A stretch of 8,936 bases of DNA, from assembly GCF_049701115.1 (NCBI RefSeq), contig NZ_JBNATX010000052.1, positions 1-8,936 of the forward strand, read 5' to 3'. This document shows positions 1 to 5,788 of this stretch, piece after piece. Numbering within the stretch: position 1 is the first letter of the stretch; each line of letters begins with the position of its first letter. Position numbers and translations under genes: made by a program. This DNA is from Thermoanaerobacter sp049701115. GTDB lineage: Bacteria > Bacillota > Thermoanaerobacteria > Thermoanaerobacterales > Thermoanaerobacteraceae. The notes beneath the pieces are model-generated. The model made no database searches. It saw nothing but the letters and a program-made list of their open reading frames with translations, and was not told the origin of the DNA.

Positions 1-59
1 TGCATGTGTTAGGCACGCCGCCAGCGTTCGTCCTGAGCCAGGATCAAACTCTCCAATTA
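1..59 (-). rRNA. rrs: 16S ribosomal RNA, 5' end (partial)
   Basis: Read on the minus strand, the sequence contains the universal 16S start region: AGAGTTTGATCCTGGCTCAG, followed by GACGAACGCTGGCGGCGTGC and CTAACACATGCA. These match the first bases of bacterial small-subunit rRNA as found in Clostridia. Aligning TTGGAGAGTTTGATC with the E. coli 5' end puts mature nucleotide 1 near position 59. Only about 59 bases are present; the gene runs off the left edge. It is preceded on its own strand by a ~75-base leader and two promoters, so this is the start of an rrn operon. The identity is certain; the exact mature end is inferred by alignment. Confidence 0.98.
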
Positions 60-96
60 AAATCTACAAAGATTGGTTTCCTTCTCCTGAGAGCCC

Positions 97-121
97 CACT
101 GTTCACTTTTCAAGGTTCTTT
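97..121 (-). promoter_or_regulatory. boxA-like element in the rrn leader
   Basis: On the minus strand the leader contains AAGAACCTTGAAAAGTGAAC. This resembles the conserved Firmicutes rrn leader element (form GTTCTTTGAAAACTGAACA), which acts as boxA for Nus-factor antitermination of rRNA transcription. It lies between the -10 of the proximal promoter and the 16S 5' end, where such an element is expected. The match is imperfect and was recognised by eye. Confidence 0.45.
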
Positions 122-139
122 TGCTTTTCGCAGTATTTT

Positions 140-168
140 TATATATCAAATTTTTTCTTGTTTGTCAA
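140..168 (-). promoter_or_regulatory. proximal rrn promoter
   Basis: The minus strand shows -35 TTGACA (163-168), a 17-base spacer and -10 TATATA (140-145). The bases TGA just before the -10 give an extended -10 (TGn). The predicted transcription start is near position 133, giving a leader of about 75 bases before 16S. The perfect -35, consensus spacing and position make this a strong sigma-A-type candidate. Confidence 0.8.
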
Positions 169-182
169 CCCTCTTTTTGTTC

Positions 183-201
183 CGCCGGCTTACCGCCGGC
201 G
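183..201. repeat. GC-rich hairpin between the two rrn promoters
   Basis: CGCCGGC (183-189) and GCCGGCG (195-201) form a perfect 7-bp inverted repeat around a 5-base loop. Because GCCGGC is itself palindromic, the site also reads as two direct copies of CCGCCGGC (182-189 and 193-200) separated by TTA. It stands out in a very AT-rich intergenic region. Neither strand has a T-run after it, so it is not an ordinary intrinsic terminator. Transcripts from the distal promoter would carry it. Its function is unknown. Confidence 0.7.
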
Positions 202-207
202 ATTATG

Positions 208-236
208 AATATACCACGTTTTAAAAATCGGTTCAA
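208..236 (-). promoter_or_regulatory. distal rrn promoter
   Basis: The minus strand has -35 TTGAAC (231-236), a 17-base spacer and -10 TATATT (208-213), with TGG directly before the -10 (extended -10). Spacing is identical to that of the proximal promoter about 68 bases downstream. Tandem promoters are common for rRNA operons, which supports the call. Confidence 0.65.
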
Positions 237-280
237 CTCCCATAAACCCCAATAAATCTCAATTATGTCGAAATATCCTT

Positions 281-304
281 AAAAACCTGCGCAATTTTTG
301 CACA
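281..304 (-). terminator. probable intrinsic terminator after ttcA
   Basis: On the minus strand, TGTGCAA (304-298) and TTGCGCA (294-288) pair over an AAA loop: 7 bp including one G-U pair. They are followed by GG and TTTTT (285-281). It begins about 15 bases past the ttcA stop and upstream of the rrn promoters, so it would insulate the rRNA operon from ttcA transcription. The stem is short and weak for a thermophile. Confidence 0.45.
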
Positions 305-318
305 TAGCTTTTTTTTAC

Positions 319-1026
319 TCAATTTTTCAATTGAAAAACATCTTTTTTTATGGCCGTAAAAATTCTCTTGTCCAATTCAGGGATTTCTTTTTCTAAATTT
401 CTAATCAAATTCTCAATTGAGTGGCGAGTAGTATTCCCTGCCATGGGGCACGGATTTTCCACCACAGGCAGGTTGTTTCTTTTCACCGCACTTCTCACTT
501 CCTTCTCTCTCACATAAATCAAAGGCCTTATTAGCATGATTCTAGACCTGTCCAAAAACGTGACAGGTTCAAAAGTGTGAAGCCTTCCATTGTAAAACAA
601 GTTCATCATAAAAGTAACTATCAAGTCATCATAATGATGTGCCAGAGCCACTTTGTTGCAACCCTTCTCCTTTGCAAAGTCATTCAGAGCACCTCGCCTT
701 AGATTTGCGCATAAAGAGCAGGGATTTTTCTCTTTCCTGTAGTCAAACACGATTTTCTTTATTTCAGTATGCTTAACAAAAAAAGGAATACCCTTTTCTT
801 CACAGAAATTTTTTATAGGAGTGGGGTCGAAATTCTCAAACCCTAAAGACAGCATGAGTCCCATTACCTCGAACTTTATCGGATAAAATCTTTTGAGAAG
901 ATGTAATCCGTAAAGAAGCGTGACGCTGTCTTTACCTCCAGACACTCCGACGGCTATAGCATCTCCCTCCTGTATCATCTCAAACTCCTGCACCGCTCTT
1001 CTTATTTTACCTAGTATCTTCTGCAT
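319..1026 (-). CDS. ttcA: TtcA/TilS-family tRNA-modifying ATPase, probable tRNA 2-thiocytidine synthetase
   Basis: This 235-residue protein belongs to the PP-loop ATP pyrophosphatase family that adenylates tRNA bases before thiolation. Visible motifs are the PP-loop SGGKDS (29-34), a CSLC pair (C103, C106), LAHHYDD (128-134) and a third cysteine in NPCP (C193). CxxC plus a distal cysteine is the Fe-S cluster arrangement of TtcA, which makes 2-thiocytidine at tRNA position 32. That pattern argues against TilS lysidine synthetase, which lacks it. The exact base modified is inferred; TtcA-like paralogues in Firmicutes are poorly characterised. The ATG at 1026 is chosen because GAGGGG (1040-1035) sits 8 bases upstream. 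An in-frame ATG at 1032 would have only 2 bases of spacing. An upstream ATG at 1092 precedes the predicted promoter. It is transcribed towards the rRNA operon and diverges from the methyltransferase gene. Confidence 0.85.
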   Translation of the reverse strand: MQKILGKIRRAVQEFEMIQEGDAIAVGVSGGKDSVTLLYGLHLLKRFYPIKFEVMGLMLSLGFENFDPTPIKNFCEEKGIPFFVKHTEIKKIVFDYRKEKNPCSLCANLRRGALNDFAKEKGCNKVALAHHYDDLIVTFMMNLFYNGRLHTFEPVTFLDRSRIMLIRPLIYVREKEVRSAVKRNNLPVVENPCPMAGNTTRHSIENLIRNLEKEIPELDKRIFTAIKKDVFQLKN

Positions 1027-1034
1027 ATTCATCA

Positions 1035-1040
1035 CCCCTC
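1035..1040 (-). promoter_or_regulatory. ribosome binding site deciding the ttcA start
   Basis: GAGGGG on the minus strand ends 8 bases before the ATG at 1026. It lies right at the predicted transcript 5' end, so the ttcA leader would be only about 11-14 bases. Confidence 0.6.
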
Positions 1041-1043
1041 TAA

Positions 1044-1073
1044 ATATTAATCCTCCCTTCTTTTCCATGTCAA
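1044..1073 (-). promoter_or_regulatory. promoter of ttcA
   Basis: The minus strand has -35 TTGACA (1068-1073), an 18-base spacer and -10 TAATAT (1044-1049). The predicted start is near 1037-1040, just before the ttcA ribosome binding site. The -35 is a perfect consensus. Confidence 0.65.
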
Positions 1074-1080
1074 TATACAA

Positions 1081-1109
1081 TTGCAAAATCAAGACATCTG
1101 TGGTATAAA
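1081..1109 (+). promoter_or_regulatory. promoter of the methyltransferase gene
   Basis: The plus strand has -35 TTGCAA (1081-1086), a 17-base spacer and -10 TATAAA (1104-1109), with TGG before the -10 (extended -10). The start would be near 1116, giving a ~25-base leader with a good Shine-Dalgarno sequence. Its -35 is only 7 bases from that of the divergent ttcA promoter. Confidence 0.65.
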
Positions 1110-1140
1110 AAACTTATCAAAAACCGTAAGGAGAGGTGCT

Positions 1141-2316
1141 ATGGCAGACGTAATCTTAAGAAACATGAATATAAAGCGAATATTAGATGGACATCCTTGG
1201 ATATACAGAACTGAGATAGACAGGATTGAAGGAGATTACAGCCCTGGAGATATTGTAAATGTGTTCACCTATAAAAAAGAATTTATTGGAAGAGGATACA
1301 TAAACTTAAAATCAATGATATCCGTGCGAATTCTCACAAGAGACCCTGAAGAGGAAATAGGCGAAGAATTTTTTAGAAGGCGAATTAAAAGAGCATGGGA
1401 ATACAGAAAAAAAGTGATGGACGATCTCAATTCGTGTCGAGTTGTATTTGGAGAAGGGGATTTTCTACCAGCTTTGATTGTAGACAAATTTGGAGATTAT
1501 CTTGTCATACAAACTCTTTCACTGGGTATAGACAAATACAAAGAAACGATAGTGAAACTCCTTGTAGAAATATTAAATCCCAAAGGTATTTTTGAAAGAA
1601 ATGACGTTGCTACAAGGGAAATTGAGGGACTACCTCAACAAAAAGGGTTTTTGTACGGCAAGTTTGACCCTGTACAAGAATTTGAAGAAAACGGGATAAA
1701 ATTTTGGGTTGATATGGAAAATGGACAGAAAACAGGTTATTTCTTGGACCAAAAAGAAAATAGAAGAGCAATTCAAAATTATGTAAAAGGGGCCGAAGTA
1801 CTGGATTGTTTTAGTCATACGGGTTCTTTTGCCGTTCACGCTCTTCACTACGGAGCAAAAAAGGTAGAAATAGTGGATATATCTGAAGAAGCACTTGAAA
1901 TGGCAAAAAAGAACATAGAACTAAACGGCTATCAACAAAGGGCTGAGTTTATTAGAGAGAACGCCTTTGACCTTTTGAGGAGGTACGACAGAGAAAAGAA
2001 AAAATTTGACACAGTAATACTGGACCCTCCTGCCTTTACAAAGAGCAAAGAAACAGTCAAAGACGCTTTAAGAGGATACAAAGAGATAAACTTAAGAGCT
2101 TTAAAAATCATAAGAGAAGGAGGATTTCTCATCACCTGTTCCTGTTCTCAGCACATAAGACCAGATATGTTTTTAAATACAGTAAAAGAAGCAGCTTCTG
2201 ACGCTAAAAGAACCATAAGACTTGTGGAACAAAGGACACAGGCAAAAGACCACCCAATACTGCTTGCCTCCGAAGAAACCCAATATCTTAAGTGCCTTAT
2301 ACTTCAGGTATTTTAA
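1141..2316 (+). CDS. rlmI: class I SAM-dependent rRNA (cytosine-C5) methyltransferase, RlmI-like
   Basis: This 391-residue protein is close in length to E. coli RlmI, which methylates C5 of cytosine 1962 in 23S rRNA. The N-terminus (about 1-70, including HPWIY 18-22 and the GDIVNV stretch 36-41) looks like the PUA-type RNA-binding domain of the family. A central linker follows, with ENGIKFWVD (183-191) and QKTGYFLDQ (196-204). The SAM motif I is VLDCFSHTGSF (220-230), the acidic ribose-binding residue lies in VEIVDIS (242-248), and the catalytic motif is LDPPAF (294-299). CSCSQH (333-338) matches the C-terminal cysteine motif of this family. The ATG at 1141 is chosen for AAGGAG (1128-1133) 7 bases upstream. 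It is probably cotranscribed with the small gene 65 bases downstream. The exact target base in this organism is inferred. Confidence 0.85.
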   Translation: MADVILRNMNIKRILDGHPWIYRTEIDRIEGDYSPGDIVNVFTYKKEFIGRGYINLKSMISVRILTRDPEEEIGEEFFRRRIKRAWEYRKKVMDDLNSCRVVFGEGDFLPALIVDKFGDYLVIQTLSLGIDKYKETIVKLLVEILNPKGIFERNDVATREIEGLPQQKGFLYGKFDPVQEFEENGIKFWVDMENGQKTGYFLDQKENRRAIQNYVKGAEVLDCFSHTGSFAVHALHYGAKKVEIVDISEEALEMAKKNIELNGYQQRAEFIRENAFDLLRRYDREKKKFDTVILDPPAFTKSKETVKDALRGYKEINLRALKIIREGGFLITCSCSQHIRPDMFLNTVKEAASDAKRTIRLVEQRTQAKDHPILLASEETQYLKCLILQVF

Positions 2317-2327
2317 AGGAACACTCC

Positions 2328-2374
2328 CCTCATCTTATGCATACCCTGTAAAGAGGGAAAGTGCATAGATGAGG
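2328..2374 (+). promoter_or_regulatory. inverted repeat that covers the ribosome binding site of the next gene
   Basis: The left arm CCTCATCTTATGCA (2328-2341) pairs with the right arm TGCATAGATGAGG (2362-2374): 13 bp with one bulged T. Inside, CCCT (2344-2347) can pair with AGGG (2354-2357). The right arm contains most of the Shine-Dalgarno sequence GAGGTG (2371-2376) of the gene at 2382. There is no T-run on either side, so it is not an intrinsic terminator. The base pairing is seen; a role in masking translation is inferred. Confidence 0.55.
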
Positions 2375-2381
2375 TGAAAAA

Positions 2382-2615
2382 ATGGAAAGACAAGAATTGG
2401 GTTCTCGCCTTCTGTACGAAGGATTAGCAGGGTACGATGTGCTAGAACTTCAGATGATTCTTCAGAGTTTAGGCTATGACTCTGGCCCCATAGACGGCAT
2501 ATTTGGCCCTCGAACGAAAAAGGCCGTCATGAAATTTCAGCGAGACAACGGCCTTAAAGTAGACGGCATTGTGGGCCCTGAAACGATGAAAGCTATAAGA
2601 ATGTTAGTACCCTAA
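2382..2615 (+). CDS. small peptidoglycan-binding domain (PG_binding_1) protein
   Basis: The 77-residue protein consists of a single peptidoglycan-binding domain of the type found at the ends of cell-wall hydrolases. It shows the family pattern in order: a starting helix with GYDVLELQMILQSLGY (17-32), GPIDGIFGPRT (35-45), KFQRDNGLKVDG (51-62) and VGPETMKAI (64-72). The protein ends right after the domain. No catalytic domain, signal peptide or membrane segment is visible, so it either stays cytosolic or is exported in a way the sequence does not show. The start is supported by GAGGTG (2371-2376) with 5 bases of spacing. It follows the methyltransferase gene by 65 bases with no clear promoter. 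It overlaps the end of the convergent pyrE by 4 bases. Domain identity is confident; function is unknown. Confidence 0.85.
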   Translation: MERQELGSRLLYEGLAGYDVLELQMILQSLGYDSGPIDGIFGPRTKKAVMKFQRDNGLKVDGIVGPETMKAIRMLVP

Positions 2616-3184
2616 AGCTTTCTGCTTCCTGGCTTTACCAGAGGAATACCCTCTTTACAAAGAGGGCATTCCTCTTTTTCATAAGTTTTAATCTGTAACT
2701 TTACAATTGACTCAAAAGGCACACCAAAATCTATTTTCCCATCACTTCTATCAACAATACTTGCTACCCCCACTATTTCTCCTCCTAAAGATCTGACCAA
2801 TTCTATTACCTCTTTTACAGAACCTCCTGTTGTCACTACGTCTTCTACCACTAATGCTCTTTCTCCTTTACTTATCTCAAATCCTCTTCTTAGCTTCATA
2901 ACATTGTCTTCTCTTTCCGCAAATAAAGCTCTTACACCGATTTGCCGCGCAACCTCATACGCCAATATAATTCCTCCAATCGCAGGGCCTATTACCACAT
3001 CTATTCTGTATCCTTTGAACTTCTTTGCTAATTCTTTGCAAAAAATTTCACTGTAGTTAGGATATTGAAATATTTTTGCACATTGAAGGTACGTATCACT
3101 GTGTTTCCCAGAACTCAGCAGAAAATGCCCTTTATTTATAACTCCCAGTTTTTCGAAAATTTCCAAAACCTTTTCTTTTTCCAT
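2612..3184 (-). CDS. pyrE: orotate phosphoribosyltransferase
   Basis: The 190-residue cytosolic enzyme converts orotate and PRPP to orotidine 5'-monophosphate. The PRPP-binding signature VVEDVVTTGGS (112-122) is intact. Other family features are FLLSSGKHSDTYLQ (21-34), IGPAIGG (65-71) and FAEREDN (88-94, the catalytic loop region). The C-terminus carries ECPLCKEGIPLVKPGSR (172-188), a CxxC-containing tail that I recall from clostridial-type PyrE. The ATG at 3184 is preferred over TTG at 3190 because GAGGGG (3198-3193) is 8 bases from the ATG and only 2 from the TTG. It is the last gene of the pyr operon, 15 bases after pyrD, and its 3' end overlaps the convergent gene. Confidence 0.97.
   Translation of the reverse strand: MEKEKVLEIFEKLGVINKGHFLLSSGKHSDTYLQCAKIFQYPNYSEIFCKELAKKFKGYRIDVVIGPAIGGIILAYEVARQIGVRALFAEREDNVMKLRRGFEISKGERALVVEDVVTTGGSVKEVIELVRSLGGEIVGVASIVDRSDGKIDFGVPFESIVKLQIKTYEKEECPLCKEGIPLVKPGSRKL
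2641..2679 (+). terminator. intrinsic terminator of the plus-strand genes, inside pyrE
   Basis: GAGGAAT (2641-2647) pairs with ATTCCTC (2668-2674), and CCCTCTTT (2649-2656) with AAAGAGGG (2659-2666), with a single A/C mismatch between the two blocks. TTTTT (2675-2679) follows on the plus strand. It starts 26 bases after the stop of the peptidoglycan-binding gene. On the minus strand no T-run follows the hairpin, so pyrE transcription should not stop there. The DNA is also the coding sequence for the PyrE C-terminal CPLC segment. Confidence 0.8.
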
Positions 3185-3199
3185 TTCCAAATCCCCTCT

Positions 3200-4105
3200 T
3201 TAAATTTTTATACTTCCAATAATTTCATTTATGTCTTCAATTTTGTTTTCTTCCATGTACTTTTTTATTCCATCAATAATCTCAACAGTACAGTAAGGAT
3301 TTACAAAATTACAAGTTCCCACTGCAATAGCTTTTGCACCTACAATTAAAAATTCCAAAGCATCTCTGTAGTTCATTATTCCTCCCATGCCTATCACAGG
3401 AATGCTCACAACTGTGACTACTTCGTATACCATTTTAAGAGCAATAGGCTTTATAGCAGGTCCGGATAGACCTCCAATTATATTCTCAAAAACAGGCCTC
3501 CTTTTATCGATGTCCACAGCCATTCCCGCCACCGTGTTAATCAAAGATATAGCATCTGCTCCTCCTTTTTCCGCAGCTTTTGCACAAACTTTTATGTCGG
3601 TTACATTTGGAGTCAACTTCACTATGACAGTCTTACTGGTAGCCTTTTTCACCCTTTTTGTAATTTCAAAAATATCATCTGGATTTACACCAAAAGCCAT
3701 TCCGCCTTTTTTCACGTTGGGACAGGAAACGTTAATTTCAATCCCTTCTATCCCTTCAACATCAAGTTTTTCTGCCATATACACAAATTCCTCTATCGTT
3801 TCTCCAGCAATATTTACAATCACTGGAACATCGAAACCTTTCAAAAAAGGAAGTTCCCTTTCAATAAACGCATCTACTCCCGGATTTTGAAGACCTATGC
3901 TGTTTAAAATTCCAGAAGCGGTCTCAAACAACCTGGGCGGAGGATTGCCTCCTCTTGGATTTACAGTAAGTCCCTTTACAACTATCGCTCCTAATCTATT
4001 AAGGTCGATGTATTCACTGTATTCTCTGCCAAAACCAAAAGTTCCTGAGGCAGTCATCACAGGGTTTTTAAGCTTTATCTTTCCAATCTCAACCGACAGG
4101 TTCAA
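3200..4105 (-). CDS. pyrD: dihydroorotate dehydrogenase B, catalytic subunit (class 1B)
   Basis: The 301-residue FMN subunit oxidises dihydroorotate to orotate and passes electrons through PyrK to NAD+. Visible motifs are TASGTFGFG (18-26), the catalytic-loop NVSCPN with Cys128 as the class 1 base (125-130), VKLTPN (162-167), INTVAGM (189-195), GGLSGPAIKP (211-220) and the phosphate-binding VIGMGGI (237-243). No N-terminal membrane helix is present, as expected for class 1B rather than class 2. The start is the TTG at 4105. The SD sequence GGAGGTG (4117-4111) is 5 bases upstream, and the TTG overlaps the pyrK stop as TTGA. A longer frame opening at 4147 would begin deep inside pyrK and has no ribosome binding site. 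The TTGA overlap suggests translational coupling to its partner subunit. Confidence 0.97.
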   Translation of the reverse strand: MNLSVEIGKIKLKNPVMTASGTFGFGREYSEYIDLNRLGAIVVKGLTVNPRGGNPPPRLFETASGILNSIGLQNPGVDAFIERELPFLKGFDVPVIVNIAGETIEEFVYMAEKLDVEGIEGIEINVSCPNVKKGGMAFGVNPDDIFEITKRVKKATSKTVIVKLTPNVTDIKVCAKAAEKGGADAISLINTVAGMAVDIDKRRPVFENIIGGLSGPAIKPIALKMVYEVVTVVSIPVIGMGGIMNYRDALEFLIVGAKAIAVGTCNFVNPYCTVEIIDGIKKYMEENKIEDINEIIGSIKI

Positions 4106-4833
4106 AATAGCACCTCCTCTGCCCAGAAAACCGGTCCATCTCTGCAAACTCTTTTGTAAGTAAAGCCTTTACCTTCTCTCACCTTGCACGCACATCCAAG
4201 GCAGGCCCCAATACCACAGGCCATTTTCTCTTCTAAAGAAATTTGGCATAAGACATTTGCCTTCATCGAAATTTCCTGAAGAGCTTTTAACATGGGCTTT
4301 GGTCCACATCCGTATACTATATCCACTTCTCCTATCATTTCCTCGACAACAGAAGTTACCAATCCTTTTCTTCCCGCACTTCCGTCTTCTGTAGTCACTA
4401 CAACTTCCCCTAACCCCTCAAATTTTTCCACAAGAAAAGTTTCTCTTTTAAAGCCTAGAGCGATGTACAGCTTCTGCGCCTTTACTTTCTTAGCAAGGTA
4501 CAAAAGGGGAGCAATTCCTACTCCTCCGCCCACTATAAGAACTCTCTTTCCTTCCAAAATCTCAAATCCATTGCCATGAGGGCCGGTTATTTCAAGAATA
4601 TCTCCCTCTTTCATCTGAGACAAATTCTCTGTGCCTTCTCCCCTTACTTGATAGAGAATTGTCATTTTCTCCTCTTCAAAGTCATTCACACTAAACGGCC
4701 TTTTTAAAAAGGTCTTTCCCTGGCAGTCTATCATTAGAAACTGCCCTGGATGAGGTTTTTTCCCTTTCCACTCAAATGTCATTTCATAGACCTTAGATGC
4801 TATTCTCCTATTGGACAATACTCTTGCCTTCAT
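4102..4833 (-). CDS. pyrK: dihydroorotate dehydrogenase B, electron-transfer subunit
   Basis: The 243-residue FAD and 2Fe-2S protein links PyrD to NAD+. The N-terminal FAD domain shows HPGQFLMI (28-35) and RPFSVND (45-51). The NAD/FAD-binding region shows VLIVGGGVGIAPL (98-110) and YGCGPKPML (174-182). The C-terminal 2Fe-2S ligands are C206, C211, C214 and C230, in the spacing CX4CX2CX15C that is typical of PyrK. The ATG at 4833 follows GAGGTG (4843-4838), which overlaps the pyrF stop. A TTG at 4845 overlaps the pyrF TGA but has no ribosome binding site. It sits 8 bases after pyrF and overlaps pyrD by 4 bases, as expected for subunits of one heterotetramer. Confidence 0.97.
   Translation of the reverse strand: MKARVLSNRRIASKVYEMTFEWKGKKPHPGQFLMIDCQGKTFLKRPFSVNDFEEEKMTILYQVRGEGTENLSQMKEGDILEITGPHGNGFEILEGKRVLIVGGGVGIAPLLYLAKKVKAQKLYIALGFKRETFLVEKFEGLGEVVVTTEDGSAGRKGLVTSVVEEMIGEVDIVYGCGPKPMLKALQEISMKANVLCQISLEEKMACGIGACLGCACKVREGKGFTYKRVCRDGPVFWAEEVLF
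4111..4117 (-). promoter_or_regulatory. ribosome binding site fixing the TTG start of pyrD
   Basis: GGAGGTG on the minus strand, 5 bases before TTG at 4105 and inside the 3' end of pyrK. It is the only good SD near the conserved PyrD N-terminus, where no ATG exists. Confidence 0.8.
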
Positions 4834-4841
4834 CTTCCACC

Positions 4842-5765
4842 TCAACTGGCAATGTATTTTCTTTTTACAAGGGCATTGTTGATCATGCCCGTCATCAAAA
4901 TCACTTCTTCTCTTGCCGCCTGGCCATACTCATATTCCGAGTAGGCCTCTTTCCAAAAATCGCTCCTGTAGGCATATATCAAAGCTCTAGAGGAATTTAT
5001 TATCGCTCCATATCCTTCTTCATCAAAGCAATTTACTACATCCTCAGCTGTTGCCCCCTGTGCTCCATATCCTGGTACCAAAAAATAAGACCGCGGCATC
5101 TCTTCTCTTAGTATTTTCGCTTCAAAAGGATATGTTGCACCTACCACAGCCCCTATGGAACTGTACCCGTATTTACCGACTGTCATTTTTGAGAGCCTGT
5201 TTATCATTTTTGCTACTTCTTGGTACACATAGCCGCCTTTTTTAGTTTCAATATCCTGTACGTCCTTTGAACTCCTATTAGAAGTCTTGACAAGGACAAA
5301 TATGCCCTTGCCAAACTTCTCTACATCCTCTAAATAGGGTACCATGCTGTCCTCACCCATATAGGGATTTACAGTGATTGCATCAAACAAAGGGTTCTGA
5401 AGATACGCCTTCGAATACATTTTAGCAACGTCCTGTATATCCCCCCTTTTCACATCTGCTATCACTATAAGGCCTAGACTTTTAGCATACTCCGCAGTTC
5501 TGAAAAAAGCTTTAAAGCCCTCTATCCCATAAGCCTCATAAAAGGCAACTTGAATTTTCACGGCAGGAATAAGGTCATACACAGCATCAATTATCCCTTT
5601 GTTGAAAAGATACATGGCTTCTGCAATTCCTTCTACCCCATTTCCCTTTCTCCTAAACGCCTCTTCTTTTATAAAATCCGGAATCATCTCAATTCGCGGG
5701 TCAAGCCCTACAACCACAGGGGTTTTTTTAGCCTTGACACTTTCTATCAGCCTATCCACAAACAT
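4842..5765 (-). CDS. pyrF: orotidine 5'-phosphate decarboxylase, long (type 2) form
   Basis: The enzyme decarboxylates OMP to UMP, the last step of the pathway. At 307 residues it belongs to the long form seen in Clostridia and Actinobacteria, not the ~240-residue Bacillus form. Motifs: VVVGLDPR (17-24), KIQVAFYEAYG (70-80), the catalytic IADVKRGD with D104, K106 and D109 (102-109), VPGYGAQG (230-237, phosphate-binding) and NSSRALIYAY (257-266). The ATG at 5765 is chosen for AAGGGG (5775-5770), 4 bases upstream, and because the family begins with a short FVDRL-like helix. An in-frame ATG at 5792 overlaps the pyrC stop as ATGA and would add nine residues, but it has a poor ribosome binding site; another lies at 5783. 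The start is therefore less certain than the function. Confidence 0.95.
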   Translation of the reverse strand: MFVDRLIESVKAKKTPVVVGLDPRIEMIPDFIKEEAFRRKGNGVEGIAEAMYLFNKGIIDAVYDLIPAVKIQVAFYEAYGIEGFKAFFRTAEYAKSLGLIVIADVKRGDIQDVAKMYSKAYLQNPLFDAITVNPYMGEDSMVPYLEDVEKFGKGIFVLVKTSNRSSKDVQDIETKKGGYVYQEVAKMINRLSKMTVGKYGYSSIGAVVGATYPFEAKILREEMPRSYFLVPGYGAQGATAEDVVNCFDEEGYGAIINSSRALIYAYRSDFWKEAYSEYEYGQAAREEVILMTGMINNALVKRKYIAS

Positions 5766-5788
5766 ATTTCCCCTTCTTTCCATCAAAG

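Noticed and set aside
182..201. The CCGCCGGC pair as a CRISPR-like repeat or a terminator
   Set aside because: There are only two 8-base copies separated by 3 bases, with no further units and no T-run.
1027..1092. N-terminal extension of ttcA from an ATG at 1092
   Set aside because: The extension contains the predicted promoter and ribosome binding site, and the conserved protein begins near MQKILGK.
2328..2374. Reading the inverted repeat before the peptidoglycan-binding gene as a terminator
   Set aside because: No T-run follows it on either strand.
3387..3890. Plus-strand open frame of 167 codons opposite pyrD, and similar shorter ones opposite pyrF, pyrC, pyrB and pyrR
   Set aside because: They lie antisense to clearly conserved enzymes, have no recognisable domain or convincing ribosome binding site, and are explained by the codon use of the real genes.
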